Source of the DNA: Balaenoptera acutorostrata
Lineage: Eukaryota; Chordata; Mammalia; Artiodactyla; Balaenopteridae
Assembly: GCF_949987535.1 (NCBI RefSeq)
Contig: NC_080064.1
Coordinates: 127,872,708-127,936,707, forward strand
DNA: 64,000 nucleotides
Direction of reading: 5' to 3'
The translations under genes and the position numbers were made by a program. This document shows, piece by piece, positions 11,831-25,279 of the stretch (position 1 is the stretch's first letter; the number at the start of each line of letters is the position of its first letter). The notes beneath the pieces are model-generated. The model saw only the letters and a program-made list of their open reading frames with translations. It had not been told where the DNA came from and made no database searches.

Positions 11831-12824
11831 GTGTGTGTGTTGAAAAGAGAAGAGAAGAGTGTGGAAGAATACACACAAGTACTAGCCTTGGCCACCTTGT
11901 TAGTAGTAGGGTGCAAGGAGGAGGTTATCCTTTATTCAGGGCTTTATTGTTTGACTCACTACAATGATTCAAAAACCCAGGCAGCCACCTTATGTAATTA
12001 AAAATACAATCCCACTATGTAGTGTAAAGGGGAAAAAATGAAGGAAACATGATCCATTGCTTTGCTTTAAAGTATTGCTACCTCCCACAGTGGGGGCCAT
12101 TTCTTAGAGCAGACACAGGCTGGGTGCTCACTAAAGTTTTTCCAGTAACTGTTTGACGTTGAGTCAGGTGTCTACTTTCTCTTGGCCTCATCTGCAAAAT
12201 GAAGATACTAAGAGTAGGTGATTGTTCAGTTATTCCAAAACTATAAACTCCAATAATAAGCTAGTTGTGTAGAAAGAATGTTATCACGGGACATATTTCA
12301 GAAGCAGTAGAACCTGATCAATGGTGTGTTGGAGCGGAGGGGTGGAGAGATGGTGGTGTGAAGGGCTTCTACTGCTGAGCTGAATTTAGGGCTGGGAAAG
12401 ATGCCTGACCTGTAAGAGAGTCATTATTTGGCCCCCAGCATCAAAGCAAGGCAGTGAGAGTCTTTACAGTAGGATCTAGGATTTCCCCTTTTCTTCTGTT
12501 TAGTAAGTTTGGCATGAAAGAGGCAGGAGCTGGTGTGAAGGAAAGAGCACTGGACAGAGCAGGGACAGACTCTCCAAGGCTGAGCCCCAGGGACCACTCC
12601 AAATCAGCCCTGACCTTGGCCCTGGGGAGCTGTCTGCCCAGACAGAAGAGTATTTGGTTCCAGGGGGAGGAGCAGCACCCCAACCCCCCAGACGGATGGG
12701 GCGAGGGGAAGAGTCTTAGCTCCTGGTCAGGCATTGCTCCCTGGCTTTACCTTACCACCAGGGTGCCCTGCTCCTCTCACCGCCCCTCTTCCTACCACCC
12801 CAGGAAGGAGAAGGAGACACTCAC

Positions 12825-13041
12825 CCAGGACCAAGAGACGGACGCGTGACTTGGAGACGCCATCCAGGTCCAAGAGCAGCGAGACGGAGCACTCGTACGT
12901 GCCGTTGTCATCCATGGTCAACCGGTCAATGGTGATGGAGGCGTCTGACTGCTCGACGTTGCTCGATACATTGACACGGTTCTCATAAAGTTCACCATAG
13001 ATGTAGGTTTTGGTCAAAAATGTCCAGATGAGCACCCTTTC
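12825..13041 (-). CDS. GPA33: GPA33 exon 3 (second half of the V-type Ig domain)
   Basis: This exon encodes residues 67-138 plus the first base of codon 139. It starts ERVLIW and carries the hallmark end of an Ig V domain: SDASITIDRLTMDDNGTYEC, whose last residue C117 pairs with C43 from exon 2, followed by the G-strand-like SRVRLLVL. Two N-glycosylation sequons are visible, N90 (NVS) and N112 (NGT). The acceptor is a consensus CACAG ending at 13042 and the donor is GTGAGT at 12824. The length (217 bases) takes phase 0 to phase 1, which fits exons 2 and 4. Differences from human GPA33 are conservative substitutions only. Confidence 0.95.
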
Positions 13042-13519
13042 CTGTGAGGAAGAAGAAATACCACTTGGTCTTCAGCCTAAGGCCCTGGCATGATGCTTCA
13101 GGCTGTCCTGACTACCCTCATCCACCATTCCCAGGCCCAGGTGCACTGACACACCAACCCTGCAGAACAAAGAGCTCTATGCATGGTGTCCATTTGTGGA
13201 TTCCTCTTATGATGTATATATATGTTTTTAGTGAAAATATTGAAAGCCTGGGGCAGGTAGGCAGTTCATACCAGAGGAGCACGTGTGAGTGAGGCTTTCA
13301 CCTCTTGTAACCTCTGGCACCTCTTACCCGTTCCATTTTAGTTCATTGTCTGTTCTCAGACATTCAGTCAACCAATATTTATTGAACACCTACTATGTGC
13401 AGACATTGTGCTAGGTAGCCATCCTTGGCTTCCAAGCCCCCTTTATTCATTTGACTCTCGCCTTTGGAATTTGTTTATTCATTGATACACTTATCATTTA
13501 TCAAACAGAACATGGTACT

Positions 13520-13725
13520 AGCTAAGATCACTACTTTTGAACCAGACTGCCTCAATTCAAATCCCAGTTTTGCCACTTACTAGTTCTATGACCTTGAGCA
13601 AAATGCTGACCTCTCTATGACTCCATTTCTTCATCTACAAAGTGGAGATAATGATAATAACACTTGTATCATAGGATTTTTGTGAGAGTTAAAGTAGATA
13701 ATATATGCAAAGCAGATGGCATCGA
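13520..13725 (-). repeat. MIR (reverse)
   Basis: Phrases such as CAAATCCCAGTTTTGCCACT and AAAGTGGAGATAATGATAAT. A separate MIR/L2 piece lies at 13350-13420. Confidence 0.8.
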
Positions 13726-14953
13726 GCCATGGGCTTGATGAAGCCACCTCGGGTAAATGAGTAGAGAAATGGCAAGTCCCCAAGTTACTTCATTTGGAAA
13801 GGTCAGAGAGAGGTCAGAGAGATACGAGCAAAAGCCAAGACGAGGCTACCAGAAAGCCAAGGGAGGGAGATTCCAAGACAGGAAAGTGGTTGATAGTTGG
13901 AAAAGCTAGGGAGAAATGACATAAGATGAGGACTGAATCAGCGCACTGAATTTAACAAAAGAGAAGCTGCTGGTGATTTCGGTGGAGCATTAGGGAGGAA
14001 GGCAGACCATGCCGGGCAGGGAAGAGAGTGTGGAGACATAGTGTCAGGTCTGATGCCTGGGCATGCTCTTTATGCAAATCAGGAAAAGGTGCTCTAGTTG
14101 TTGGACAGACACACCTTTGCCAAGCTAATGGCGGTCAGGCGCCCTGGGCTGGGTACCCAAGTGCATAATCTGCCCAACCACATGCAACAACCCTGGTAGG
14201 GGCAGATAACTCAGGAAGCTTGGCTGAGATGGGGAGTAGCAACAAGGTCGGAGATGAGGACCTGTCTTGGGCTGTGGACCCATCTGTGGATGCTGGTCTT
14301 TCCCAGCTCAGTTCTTTTCTGACCTACTGGCTCTGCCAAGGACTCTTCATGCCCCAACCCTCCTCCCAATCACAGCTATCCTAAGGCTTCCCCCTCCTGG
14401 GATCTCCCCCAGGTCACCCCCAACCCTTGCTAGGACCTGTCACAATAATCTCCTTGAGGGCATAGGTTAAATCCCTTTCTCTGCACCCTTGCTTGCTCTC
14501 AAGGGGAATGCCTCAAATCCTTTAGGAAGTGAGGGATCCATCAGTCAACAAAAGATCTTTAGTATTTATCTCAGCACTCAGAAGCGTGCCTGCCAGAGAC
14601 CTAACGTCTTGTTTGCTGAATACATGTGACGGTGAAAGAACGTGTCTTCAGTTTCTACAAGCTAAAGGCAGCAGCTGACCTCTCTAGGTTTTTTCCTGGG
14701 GTTCTGGAAACAGATAGGACATGTGCTCTGTCCCATCAGGGTGCCTTGGGCAACAGACAATAAGGTGCCTTCTTAGGCCAAGATTTGCTCTCCTTTCTCA
14801 TCGGCCCTGCTGCTCTAGGACTTGGGTGTCCTGGGTTCCCCTTTCTTTTCTGTCAGGGAAAAAGCTAAATGCTTTCACTCTGAGTAGTTGGGGATCTAAT
14901 GCCAGGCATGTGTGCATTTTAAAAGTAGAACCCACTTTAAAACTTATGAATAG

Positions 14954-15075
14954 GGACCTCCCTGGCAGTCCAGTGGCTAAGACTCCATGCTTCCACTGCA
15001 TGGGGCATGGGTTCCATCCCACTGGAGGGAACTAAGATCCCACATGCTGCACACGTGGCCAAAAAAAAAAAAAAC
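14954..15075 (+). mobile_element. Short CHR-type SINE in GPA33 intron 2
   Basis: A roughly 120-base short-form element runs from CTCCCTGGCAGTCCAGTGG to a poly(A). Direct repeats TATGAATAG lie at 14945-14953 and 15076-15084. Confidence 0.9.
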
Positions 15076-15089
15076 TATGAATAGATGTT

Positions 15090-15860
15090 CCTCTTCTTAC
15101 AGTTAAAGAAATGTGAATTTGATCAATAATGAGATACTTTTTCACTCATCAAATTGGCGAATATCAAATAGTTTGAGACTACTCTGTGTTACAGAAATAG
15201 GTGCCTACACTGTTGTTGGTGAACATGAAGATTGGTCTGACATCCAATGAAAGTAATTTGACATTATTTATCTAAATTTTAAATTCACATAGCCTTTGAA
15301 CCAGAAGTTCATTTTTAATAATTTATCTTATATATAAATATATATTTATAAATAATTACAATAATATTTAAAATATACCTAGAGACATATATATAAGGAT
15401 ATTTATTGCAGCATTATTTGTAGCAGCAAAGTATAGGGAACAAACCTAATGTCCATCATTGGTACATATAGAGCATTCATAAAATGTGATACTTAATGCA
15501 AATATTTAAAAAAGAATGAGATAGATATAAATGTACTGACATATGGAAAGAGTTCCAAGGTATATTAAGAGGAAGAAAAGCCAAGTGGAGGACAGTATGC
15601 ATGTAGTTTATATAAACATATATATTCATATACATATATGTAAATATATGTCTATGTTTGTGTGTGCATGGTATACATGTGGAGCATCTATGGAAGTCGA
15701 CCCACAAATCTGGTAATAGTGGTTGCCTTTGGTGAGGGGAATAGGGAACTGGGATTCTAGGGTCAAAAGTAGATGCATTTTCATGTGTGTGAATATATAC
15801 ATTCACATTTTCTTGAATTGGCATAAAGAATCATTGGAAGGATACACAAGAAGCTAAATC
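15090..15860 (+). mobile_element. Old LINE-1 3' region in GPA33 intron 2
   Basis: L1-like phrases (GGATATTTATTGCAGCATTA, TAGTGGTTGCCTTTGG) with AT-rich expansions at 15320-15400 and 15610-15650. Confidence 0.7.
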
Positions 15861-16466
15861 TTAGCCAAAAGTGATGTTCACAATACTGAATGATTGTAGC
15901 AGAGATACCAATCAATCAGAATAAATGCTGGCCCCAAAGAACCAGTACCAGTGAAAATTAGCCTTGCTGGGGAGGACGGGGAGATAGAAGGATTAGGGGA
16001 TGGAAACTGGGTAGATGGGACAAGAGGGGCAGGCATAGGAATGAGACTTCTCAATGTGCACTTTCATGATGTTTTAATTTTTGAACCATGGGATTACTAT
16101 CTATTCCAAAACAGAAAATAAAATCTTCCCATAGTCCCCAAAAGAACCCAAACAGGAAAAAACTATAACAAAATTTGGCCTCAAGGGAGAGCGCTATGCT
16201 AATCAAAAGGAATGATATAGTTTATGTCATCTGAGACTGACCAACAGAAAGATGTTTTGGGGAAGGTGACTCTTTCACACTAGAGGTGGCATAATACGGC
16301 CCTCCCCGGGTCCAACATTCACTGCTCCCTCCCCACCCATCCCAGCCTGGGCGCTAACTAGGTTTATTCTGCCTAACATTTATTGAATGGCTTTGTAGTG
16401 TTTATCCTCCAAGGGGTCATGGTCAGGTGGTACTCATGATGCTCCCAACTTTTTAAAGATCCTTAC

Positions 16467-16621
16467 CGTATGACTCCTTAGAAGCTTGTCCCATTGGATA
16501 AATCCTTCTCGGTCGAGGGAGGAAGATTGGTAGGTGCATGGAAGGGTAACGCTCTTTCCCCGAGCAGCCCGAAGAACATCCTTTGGGGTTTCCACAGAGA
16601 TGGCGTGGACAGTCACCCAGA
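16467..16621 (-). CDS. GPA33: GPA33 exon 2 (signal cleavage region and first half of V domain)
   Basis: This exon encodes residues 15-66. It finishes the signal peptide (VWVTVHA) and begins the mature chain at ISVETPKDVLRA, matching the human mature N-terminus except for Q-to-K. The B-strand cysteine C43 lies in SVTLPCTY and the core tryptophan W58 in FIQWDKLL. The acceptor is CTTTCCAG before 16621 and the donor is GTAAGG at 16466. The reading ends in phase 0 with HT, and exon 3 continues with ER, as in human HTER. Confidence 0.95.
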
Positions 16622-16854
16622 CTGGAAAGAAAGTGGGAAGTAACTGACATGGGCATTCATACTCATTGCCCACTGGACCTCAGAGGGAATGGCCAGTGAC
16701 GCTCTTCCAGCCACAGCTAGACACACTACAACTGAGATCTCGGCCACGGCACGCCAGCTGTTTTCCTCCAGGCCCGGGGTGAAGACAAACACGTGTACCT
16801 TGGTTCACCCTGTCCCACAGCATCTCAACAAAGTTAACTGTGTTGTGTGATGGG

Positions 16855-17035
16855 TAAAAGCCTGGCTTTGCACCTCAGCCCCACCTCTTACACACTGTGT
16901 AAACTTTTGTCAGCCTCAGTTCTCATCCATAAAAACGGACACTAATATTCTCAGAGCTGTTGGGAGAATTAAGCGAGATAATATGTATAAATGCTTTGCT
17001 TAATGCCTGGCACATAGAGCGCTCTCAATAAATAT
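16855..17035 (-). repeat. MIR (reverse)
   Basis: It lies just 5' of GPA33 exon 2 in transcription sense. It ends AATGCCTGGCACATAGAGCG. Confidence 0.8.
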
Positions 17036-17754
17036 TTCCCACTGTCTTTTTTGTTGTGATGATGATGATTTATTCATTTATTTAGCAAATATTTATGGAG
17101 TGCTTAAATATGGTAAGAAAGTTGATGAATAAGATTAAGTCAAGGTAAAGAGAGAGAGAGGGTTCTCCCAGGGGAATTTATTCTGTATAAGTTTATCAGA
17201 AAAAAGATGAGAAAAAGGGTGTGACCACATCAGTATCTCTCATCACATACATTCTTCTTATCATGTGACTTTGACTCTCCTCCGTCAAGAGGTAGGGTCT
17301 ATGTCCCCACGCCTTGAATTTGGGTGGACCTATGACTACAGTGTGAGTGACGCCCATTTGGCAGAAGCTCTAGTAACTGGATTCCCTTCCTATATAGTCT
17401 GGATACCCTTTAAACTGCTGATTTTTATGCTGTTTCCCAGGGTGGGCAATTTCGTACTCAGGCCCATCAGCAATATCCCCCCTTACTGCAGGTTGCTGTG
17501 TTGGAGATTGGGTTCCCATGGATACAACATCTCTGTCTTTCCTACCCATTTCTATGTTGTCCTTCTATGTGCAGTAGCTGTTTAATCAGCCCTCAGATCT
17601 TCCTCAGGAGGAATTGCTCTATATGTAGGTGTAGATTCGGTGTGTCTGTGGGAGGAGGTGAGCTCAGGGTCTTTCTATGCAGCTATCTTGGGCCACTCCT
17701 GTACCAGTCCATATTTAGTACACAACTTCTCTATGGCCATTTCAGGAGGTAGCA

Positions 17755-17970
17755 TAGCATTGAGTATAAATGCACAGGCTCCAGAGCTAGAATGCGTCCA
17801 TTGGACTTCCAGTTCCTTTATCTACTAAATGCATAACCTTGAGCAGTTTACGTAAGCTCTCTGTGCCAGGGTCCTCACTTGAAAAATGGGTTGTTTGAAG
17901 ATTGAATAACATGAAATGTGTACTTTGTTTACAATGATTCCTGACCCATAATCGGTGCTCAACATATGAC
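17755..17970 (-). repeat. MIR (reverse)
   Basis: Reverse MIR order with CATAACCTTGAGCAGTTTAC and TCATAATCGGTGCTCAAC-like end. Confidence 0.7.
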
Positions 17971-19314
17971 AGTTACATGATGTATCTGTGTGTTCAATAT
18001 ATTCTCTCTCTATATGTTCATATCGAATAAGTTCCACTTTCTCCTCCCATTGTCTTTTGTTGAGGCACATCCTTAGTTAGAAGTTAATCACAAGAGATAA
18101 CCTCCTACCACCACCATGGGTGAACTATCAGAAAGGAATGATAATTACTAATGATTATAACTAAAGAATAGATCAATTTTAGAGACCACTACAAAAGGGA
18201 GTAAAAGTCATTTTATGTTAATTTGTGAGGGAAGAGATTGAAATGAATGGATGAGAAAGAACTCATAAAGAAAAGGAAAAAATCTCGAACAAGTATAGAG
18301 CACTATTTAAATGCTATTTGTCAACCTGAGAAGGATCTTTAAAGGCTGATCTGGTGCCCTGAGACACACTTACATTTTCCATAATCCTAGATGAGAATTT
18401 ATCCTATGTTTAAGACCTTCACGCCAACAGCCATCACTGTAAATCCTCCACAGCTAATCAAATCCTTCTCACTGATTCCGTCAGTATCCTCTTTTTTTGA
18501 CATCACTGGCAGTAAAGACATCTGGCTTAACTTCTCAATAATTTCCCATCATAAGCTCAGAGGATTCTGATGTTTGCAATCACCAACTTTCTCACCCGCA
18601 GTTCTGTAATAAACTGTAATAAACCCAGTTCCTTTCACCTCTTTCTATAGGCTTACTGTTTATTAGCTCTGTGGCCCTTGTTTTTCTGTTCTGTGGAATC
18701 TTTGCATCCTACTCAGTGGATGAGACAAAAGTACTAGGTGGGACATCTAATCCATCATCAGAAAACTAGGAAGTGGAGAAGTTTGCTTCTAGAGCCTTCC
18801 AAGAACCTCCCTTTCTACTTGTTTGTACAGATCTACACTGGGTATCTTCTTTCCAGTTGCCAGAACCCACCCTCTCCCCAGTAGTTGCAGCTCTCCCATC
18901 CTGTTGCTGCCAACAGCTGTGTCCCTCATGTTCCAGAGGTATTCTTTCTTTCCTGCTCCCTCCCCACTCTCCTTTTTTCCTCAAGGCTGAGTTCTTCTGA
19001 TATTCACGAAGAACATCCATCTGATAAGCTAATTCACTATAAGGTGTTAAAAACAAATAGTTCAGTGATGTGTTAACCTTCCCAACGGTATACAAATTGG
19101 AAGAGCAGGTGCTTTCACCTGCAAGGAAGGAATCAAAATCTCACAGCACAATAGGAGTTTGCTGAGGAAGAAATTTTAAGCACATACATTGTCCTAGAGA
19201 AAATGCCCAAAGGCTCTCAAGCAGAGTAGATGACTCTGTCCTTTGTGCCATGGGTACCAGCCACGAGTACCTTCATCCTAGTACTCTCTCATGAGAGTTT
19301 ATTACATATGGCAG

Positions 19315-19510
19315 AGTGGCCAAGAGCACAAACGCTGGAGCCAAACTGCCCAGGATGGCGTCCTCATTCTTAGTTTTCCTAGCTGTGTAACCTTGCACAA
19401 CTTAATTAACTTCTCTGTGCCTCAGTTTCCTCGACTATAAAATGAGGATAATAATATTATCTAACTCAAGGTTGTTGTGAGGGTTGGATGACAACATATT
19501 TAGCATGCAC
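19315..19510 (-). repeat. MIR (reverse)
   Basis: CTTCTCTGTGCCTCAGTTTC and AAATGAGGATAATAATATTA are diagnostic reverse-MIR phrases. Confidence 0.85.
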
Positions 19511-19699
19511 AACCTTCATCCTGGCACATAAGCAAGAACTATGCCAGCATTCTATATTGTCATATCCTTCTCCTCTGCTACACTGTTTTTCCTTCCTTTT
19601 CATATCCTCAGGGCTCAAAAAACTGCCTAACACATAGGAGATGCTCAAATAAGTGCTCTTGGACAGCAAACTGAATGAGTTCTAGAGAACTTAAGTTTA

Positions 19700-22600
19700 A
19701 AAGATGGATAGGATTTGCAACTAAAGAAACTTGGTTGAAGAACTTACCTTACACATTGCTAGAAAATGTCAAAAAAAAAAAAAATTAAATAAAGAACAAA
19801 AGGAGCCCAGAGAGGGGATGCCAAGTCTGCAAGTGGCCCCAGATGGAAATGGGAAAGGTCATTTAACCTCCCTAAGTGGGTGGGGTGTGAAGAGACAGCT
19901 TGAAGCCTCCAGCATTGCTTGTAAATAATTAAGGTTTGTTAAGAAGATAAAGTGTCTCTTGAGAGCTAACCAGAAAGCAATACATCCAAGGAGAATAATG
20001 AAATGCTCGACGGACTGGCGGCTTTAGGCGTACACAGCGCATTATGGGAACCCTTGGGAAACTGGCAGGAATGCCTCCACTTAGCAAAATCCATTCGCTC
20101 AGAGAAACCACATTCTTAGTTAGGGAGGAGGTGCCCAAGGCCAGAAGGGGCCCATCGCACCCCAGGACTAGATACATGCTCTGACATTGAAAAAGCACTG
20201 GTCTCTAGGGAAAGGGGTGCAGCTCACACACGCACGTGCATGTTGGTTTGTCCTGCCCCCCACAAGGTGGGAATGACTCCTGTAGGCTCTCAGACTGGCA
20301 GATGGGGGAGGAGGGATGGCGAGGTGGGGATGGGGGTTAGAACTCCATGGATGTTTGAGGAACTCTTTGTTCAGCATGGATCTTAAGGAATCTATGAATT
20401 CCGGTCAATTTAATAAATTTTTCCTAAGGCCCTAGTTTAGTGCAAGGCCCTGGGAAAATGATCAGAGGCATCTTCATGCCCTACCTCCTCCAGGAATCCA
20501 CCTGGACCATCCCAGCCCTTACTGGCTTCGCTGAAGCGCTTCAGGGAGCATGTACCCCACGCACACGTCATTCTCATGTCAGTGTGGGTCTATGTGTGCG
20601 GGCCATCTCTCCTCATCATATGGCAGCTCCTTCCAGCAGGGTCTGTGTCTCAGACTTCTCTTGTACCCATCGCTTGCTAGTTCCCACCCCAAGGTATGTA
20701 CACAGAGCTGGGTGCTAATAAGACTTTATTTATTGAGTGGTTCATGACACAGTCCCTGCCTAGGAAGCAGCTAGCCAGCATCACTGTCAACCAGCATCCT
20801 AATAGAGCCTAATTAAGTGTTAAGTGCAAATGATAAGGAGTGAAGTGTAGGGGTTTGGGGGGGAGGTGGGTGGAGAGGGGAGGGACCTGGAAGAAGGATT
20901 TTAATGGAAAGGCTTATTGAGGAGGTGGGACTTGAAATAGCCCCCAAGGGATTCAATTCACTATGTTGAACTTGTGCATAGAAGAGAGTAAAGCAGGATG
21001 CAAAACTGTACATGCAACAGTATCCCACTTCCACATGGTCACAGAGAGGAAGCAAATTCTTAGAAGAAAAAATACTAAATACAGAATTAATACCAGTTGT
21101 CTCTGGATTCTGGGATGATGGGTTTCTTCTTTGTGTATTTTTATTTTCCAAATGTTCTGCAGCAGACATGCGGTACTCTTGTAAACATAAAGCCGTGTTA
21201 CAGTTTTATATGTCAAGCAGGAAGTGAGGAAGTAGAGAGGTGAGGGCAGCCTATTTTGTCAAGGAGCTCACGTAACACAGGGAGATGGGAAAGCTGGAGC
21301 CAGAGGGCCATGAAAGATCTTGAGAAGGTTTCTTTCGTCCCCTCTGGGATGGAAGATGGAGAGACTTAAGCAGGCTCCTAGGTTATAAGGATGGAACTCC
21401 CAGAAAGGAAGAGACTGAAAATAGAGGAGAAGCCAGGTGGAGCCAGACCCCTGGCTGTGTGGGGAAGGGCAAAAGTGGAGGACTCGCCTTGCCCACAGCA
21501 AGAGTCACCAGTTCCCATGTGTACAGAGGTAGAGAGAAGTTGGTGGCAGGTGTGGAGCACTGAGCTCTGACTGGGGGCCCTGCCCTCCACATTTTATGCC
21601 TCTCTCCCAGTGAACTTTGTGACAGTCCTAAGTGGGAGCGTCTGTCTGTCACCATGTTCTGCCCATGCCAGGTGTTTATGGCATCCCTGACTCACCAGGG
21701 CAGAGAACGAGGAAGCAGCCCAAAGGTCCCTTGGTGGCAGGGGAGGAAGGTACCTCAGGAAGGAGGTGGGTGCCAAGTGTGACAGTTGGTGCCCTGGGCA
21801 GAGAGGGCTTCTCCAGGGACAGAGCGATCTGGGAACAGAGACAAGCCCAGCAGGCAGGGAGGACATGGAGACAAAACCTGAGCGCTGCCAAGGTGGGGTA
21901 GTTTGAGAAGCCACTAAACTTTACCTCCAAGTCAAATATGTCCTCCACTGGCTGTCTCAATACTGAAATGCCCACTGCTGAGTGAAGGCGCTGAAAACCC
22001 TGCTAAAACACAAGTGCCATCGGGGAGGGAGGGAAGACATGGTGAGTGACTCTCATCCTTTAACACGCAGGGCAAATCCATTTCCTTAATTAGCCCCTCT
22101 CATCCATTCATCCCTAGAAACGATGGGTAATGTTGATAGAAACAAATGCAATTAGGAAATTGAGGCTTGGAGAGAAGCAGGACAGAGTAAGAAGGAAGGA
22201 AAGAGAGACAGGATAGGAAACACTGAGAGTAAACCAGCTTGCTGCCTGGTGAGGATCAAAAGGGTAGGTACTCATTCATTAACACCCACCCAGCAAATGG
22301 CTGCTGGATGCCCCTGTTCCAAGGACTCTGACAGGCTCTGGGGACAAAAGGGCAAGCAGAGACAGACACAGTTCCTGCGTTCGTGGTGTCTGATCCTCTG
22401 CGTGAGTCAAATGATAATAAATCCATAATCACAGAGGCAAATGTAAAACCACCATGGTAACAAGTGGTACACATTCAATGACAGGATATAACAGAGGATT
22501 TGGGGAGGAGGAGAGGTTGTCCTTAGGAAGGGCCTTTTGAGTTGACATTGGAGGATGAGCAGGAGGGAACCACAAGAAAACAGGGGAAGAGGTGAGTGGG

Positions 22601-23060
22601 GGAGAGAAGTGCACTGTGCAGAGGTCAGGGCACAGGAGAAGGTGGGCCACGTTCCAGAAACTAAAACAAGCCAGTGTGTAGAGATGGAACCAAAGGGGTG
22701 GTTTGGGGCGGGGGGGGGGGTTGTGATTCCCCCTGTGTGATATCCTTTAGCCTCCCATGATGACTCCAAATAAACACAGAGGCCAAGTACAAACATCACA
22801 CTTGTGCCATCAGGGAAGTTTAGGACAAACTTCACTATCTGCCAGACTTCACCCCTCAAGGTTCTCCTACAAAGCAATTCCGAAATTATACCACTCCCAG
22901 TGCAGCCAGAAATATGGGATGGGCCCAAGTCTAAGAGGCCATGACAGCAATTTGAGTCTTTTTTTTTTTTTTTTTTTGCTATCTACAATCTATGATTTAT
23001 TTCAAGCAGTTCTTTTGAGTATGAGGGTTCTTTTTTTTGGACTTTCTATAAGGGATACAC
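19700..23060. other. GPA33 intron 1, mostly unassigned
   Basis: It contains a forward L2-like piece (20440-20740), a reversed L2 piece (22525-22680) and a G run (22708-22720). A 173-codon minus-strand open frame at 22407-22928 is low-complexity in character and looks accidental. Confidence 0.5.
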
Positions 23061-23064
23061 TTTA

Positions 23065-23165
23065 TTTATTTATTTTTTTAACATCTTTATTGGAGTATAA
23101 TTGCTTTACAATGGTGTTTTAGTTCCTGCTTTATAACACAGTGAATCAGCTATACATACACAGAG
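23065..23165 (-). mobile_element. Short LINE-1 3' end
   Basis: It carries the same AACATCTTTATTGGAGTATA head as the L1 at 28609, truncated after about 100 bases. Confidence 0.8.
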
Positions 23166-23739
23166 AGTTCTTTCTTGCATCAAATGAGTGAGCACTCAAA
23201 GGAGGGAGAGAGAAAAGGTACTTGTCAGTTAGAAAATCACTGATGTCTATCTTTCTATAATTAAATTAGGAGAAAAATAAAGAACCCACTGGTAGCAGGA
23301 AGAAGCAAGAGTCCTCTAGAGTCTGGCGTTTGGTGAGCTAGATATTCAGTTACTGTGGATTTCCACTGTTTTTCCCCAGGCAGAACATAAGGCAGAGACT
23401 TGGGAACGCAGGTACCTGAAGCCAGATTAGGCTTACATTCCATAACTATGTTGCTTGCAGGGCTATTGCTACTATACTAGATGGCTGTGCCCCAGAGAAA
23501 TGGGGCGCTGGTCTGTTTCCACAAATCTTTATCCCAGTCTTCATCGCAAGGAGGGCACTGCCAAGTGCTCTCAGCCAGTCTCTTGTCTAAGTTTCCTGGT
23601 TTGGTTGACAACATCCTGCTCAGTACAACTTTTGTTGTCACAATTTTAGTATGATGATTGATTTCAGCCCAAGGAATATGGTGAGGAGCATAAAGGGACA
23701 AGTAGCCAATTTGCAACATCAGCACAATTTGTAAGTTTC

Positions 23740-24130
23740 TTCCAATTTGGAAATGAAGGAGGCGAATCCAAGGGCACGCTCCAAACACGGATCCCTCCCC
23801 AGTGGCCTTCGCCCCCAAGGCGGTGTCCCAGCAACGCTCACTTCTGGTCCCGGATGTTGGGGGCAGGGTCCCCACTTCCCGTGCCCGGCAGTCTCTGTTC
23901 TGGTCAGACCGTGGGGCTGGGGACTCGGCTGTGGGCGTCGTGGTCGCCACCCTCTACAGGCCCCTTTCTCCAGCCCTTCCCACTCCTCAGTGCCCCCCTC
24001 CGCGGGCCCATCCTCTTTTAGTCTCTCCTCCCCTGGCCCCCAGAATGCTAGTGGTCTTGTGGGAGTGGGACTTGGGCGGCCTTCCCTGGGCTTTTTGGAG
24101 GCCGTCTTAGAAAAGAGAACCAGGGCTTAG
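23740..24130. other. GC-rich segment with moderate CpG in GPA33 intron 1
   Basis: It is richer in CpG than its flanks (for example around 23900-23945) but weaker than the two CpG blocks. The overlapping open frames on both strands are probably compositional. Confidence 0.5.
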
Positions 24131-25279
24131 AAATGGAAACTGGGGGAGGCAGTGGGGCTGGTTAGAGGTCAGCTGTTGGTTGGAAAGAAGCCTTATTTGG
24201 AGAAGTTGTCCAGGTAGAAAGTTAACTTAGATTTGGAGGGGAGAGAAAGGAAAATTACAAAGGAGGTAACTGGGCAGAACAGCCCCTGAAAACCAATCAC
24301 CAAGGACAAGAATCTAGTTATGTTTAGCACACGTTGTAGAGTCTCACAATTTAAAGGTCAATAGTAGTATCTGAGAATGCTTGGTAAGATGGATGCCCTA
24401 GTTGGATTAAAGGGAGTTTTAGATTTGAGGAGAGAACTCAATGAAAAGAGTTGGAGAGGAAAAGAGGACTGGAAAGTTATAACTTGATAGTAGAAAACCA
24501 AACATATATTGTGAGCCCTTGTTCTGGAAACTATGATACCAAGGGGGGGGAAAAAAAAAAAAGCATAAGCAGTAGTTCTTATCCCCAAGCTGCTTAGGAA
24601 AACAAGTCCCGAAGTGGGTGAAAGGTTAAATGGCAGTATAACAGAGGGTCAAAAAAGTGGTTGAGACCTCAAATTCAAATCAGGAAGAAATCATTGGGGC
24701 CCAAAGTTATTTAGGAAGGCTTTATGGAGAGAAAGGACTCGTGATTTTTTAAGGTTAGACAGAAAGGAAGGTGTTGACATGACAGGTAGGTCTGATGATA
24801 ATATTTTTCCAGACCAAGAGGTTCAGGATGTGATATGACAAACATTTTTGTAATGTTCAAGGTGTAAAGGTATAGGAGGCAGTCTAGGTGCTGAAATATT
24901 GGGATTTGGGGGAACATTTCAGTGGTTTATAGAGCCTAAACGTGACTTAGGAGAATCTGTCCTCGCGATATGAGTCTTATCCTAATAGTAATGGGAAATC
25001 ACTGAAGAGCTTTAAGTAGGGGTAACGACATGGTCATAATTTCATTTGAAAAGGTCAGTTTGGCTTCAGGGTGGACAGCAGATAGGAGAAGGGATAAAAC
25101 AGGCTCCCAAAGCCAGTTGGAGGCTATGGAAGTAGCTTAGGAGAGGCAGCTTACATCGGTGAGGTGCAGAGGAAACAGAGAAAGATGAACAGACTCAAGA
25201 GATGTTGGAGGGCTAAAATCATCAGGACATAGTGATGACTTGGATTTGTAGCTGAAGGAGAAGGAGCTGTTAAGGGTGA

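Noticed and set aside
22407..22928. 173-codon minus-strand frame
   Set aside because: No motif, no splice support, overlaps a reversed L2-like stretch.
23477..23950. 157-codon minus-strand frame overlapping frames on plus
   Set aside because: Looks compositional (GC-rich segment); no recognisable domain.
23900..23970. CTCF-like match on minus in the GC-rich intron segment
   Set aside because: The match lacks the key C of the GGC core, so it is weaker than the sites reported.
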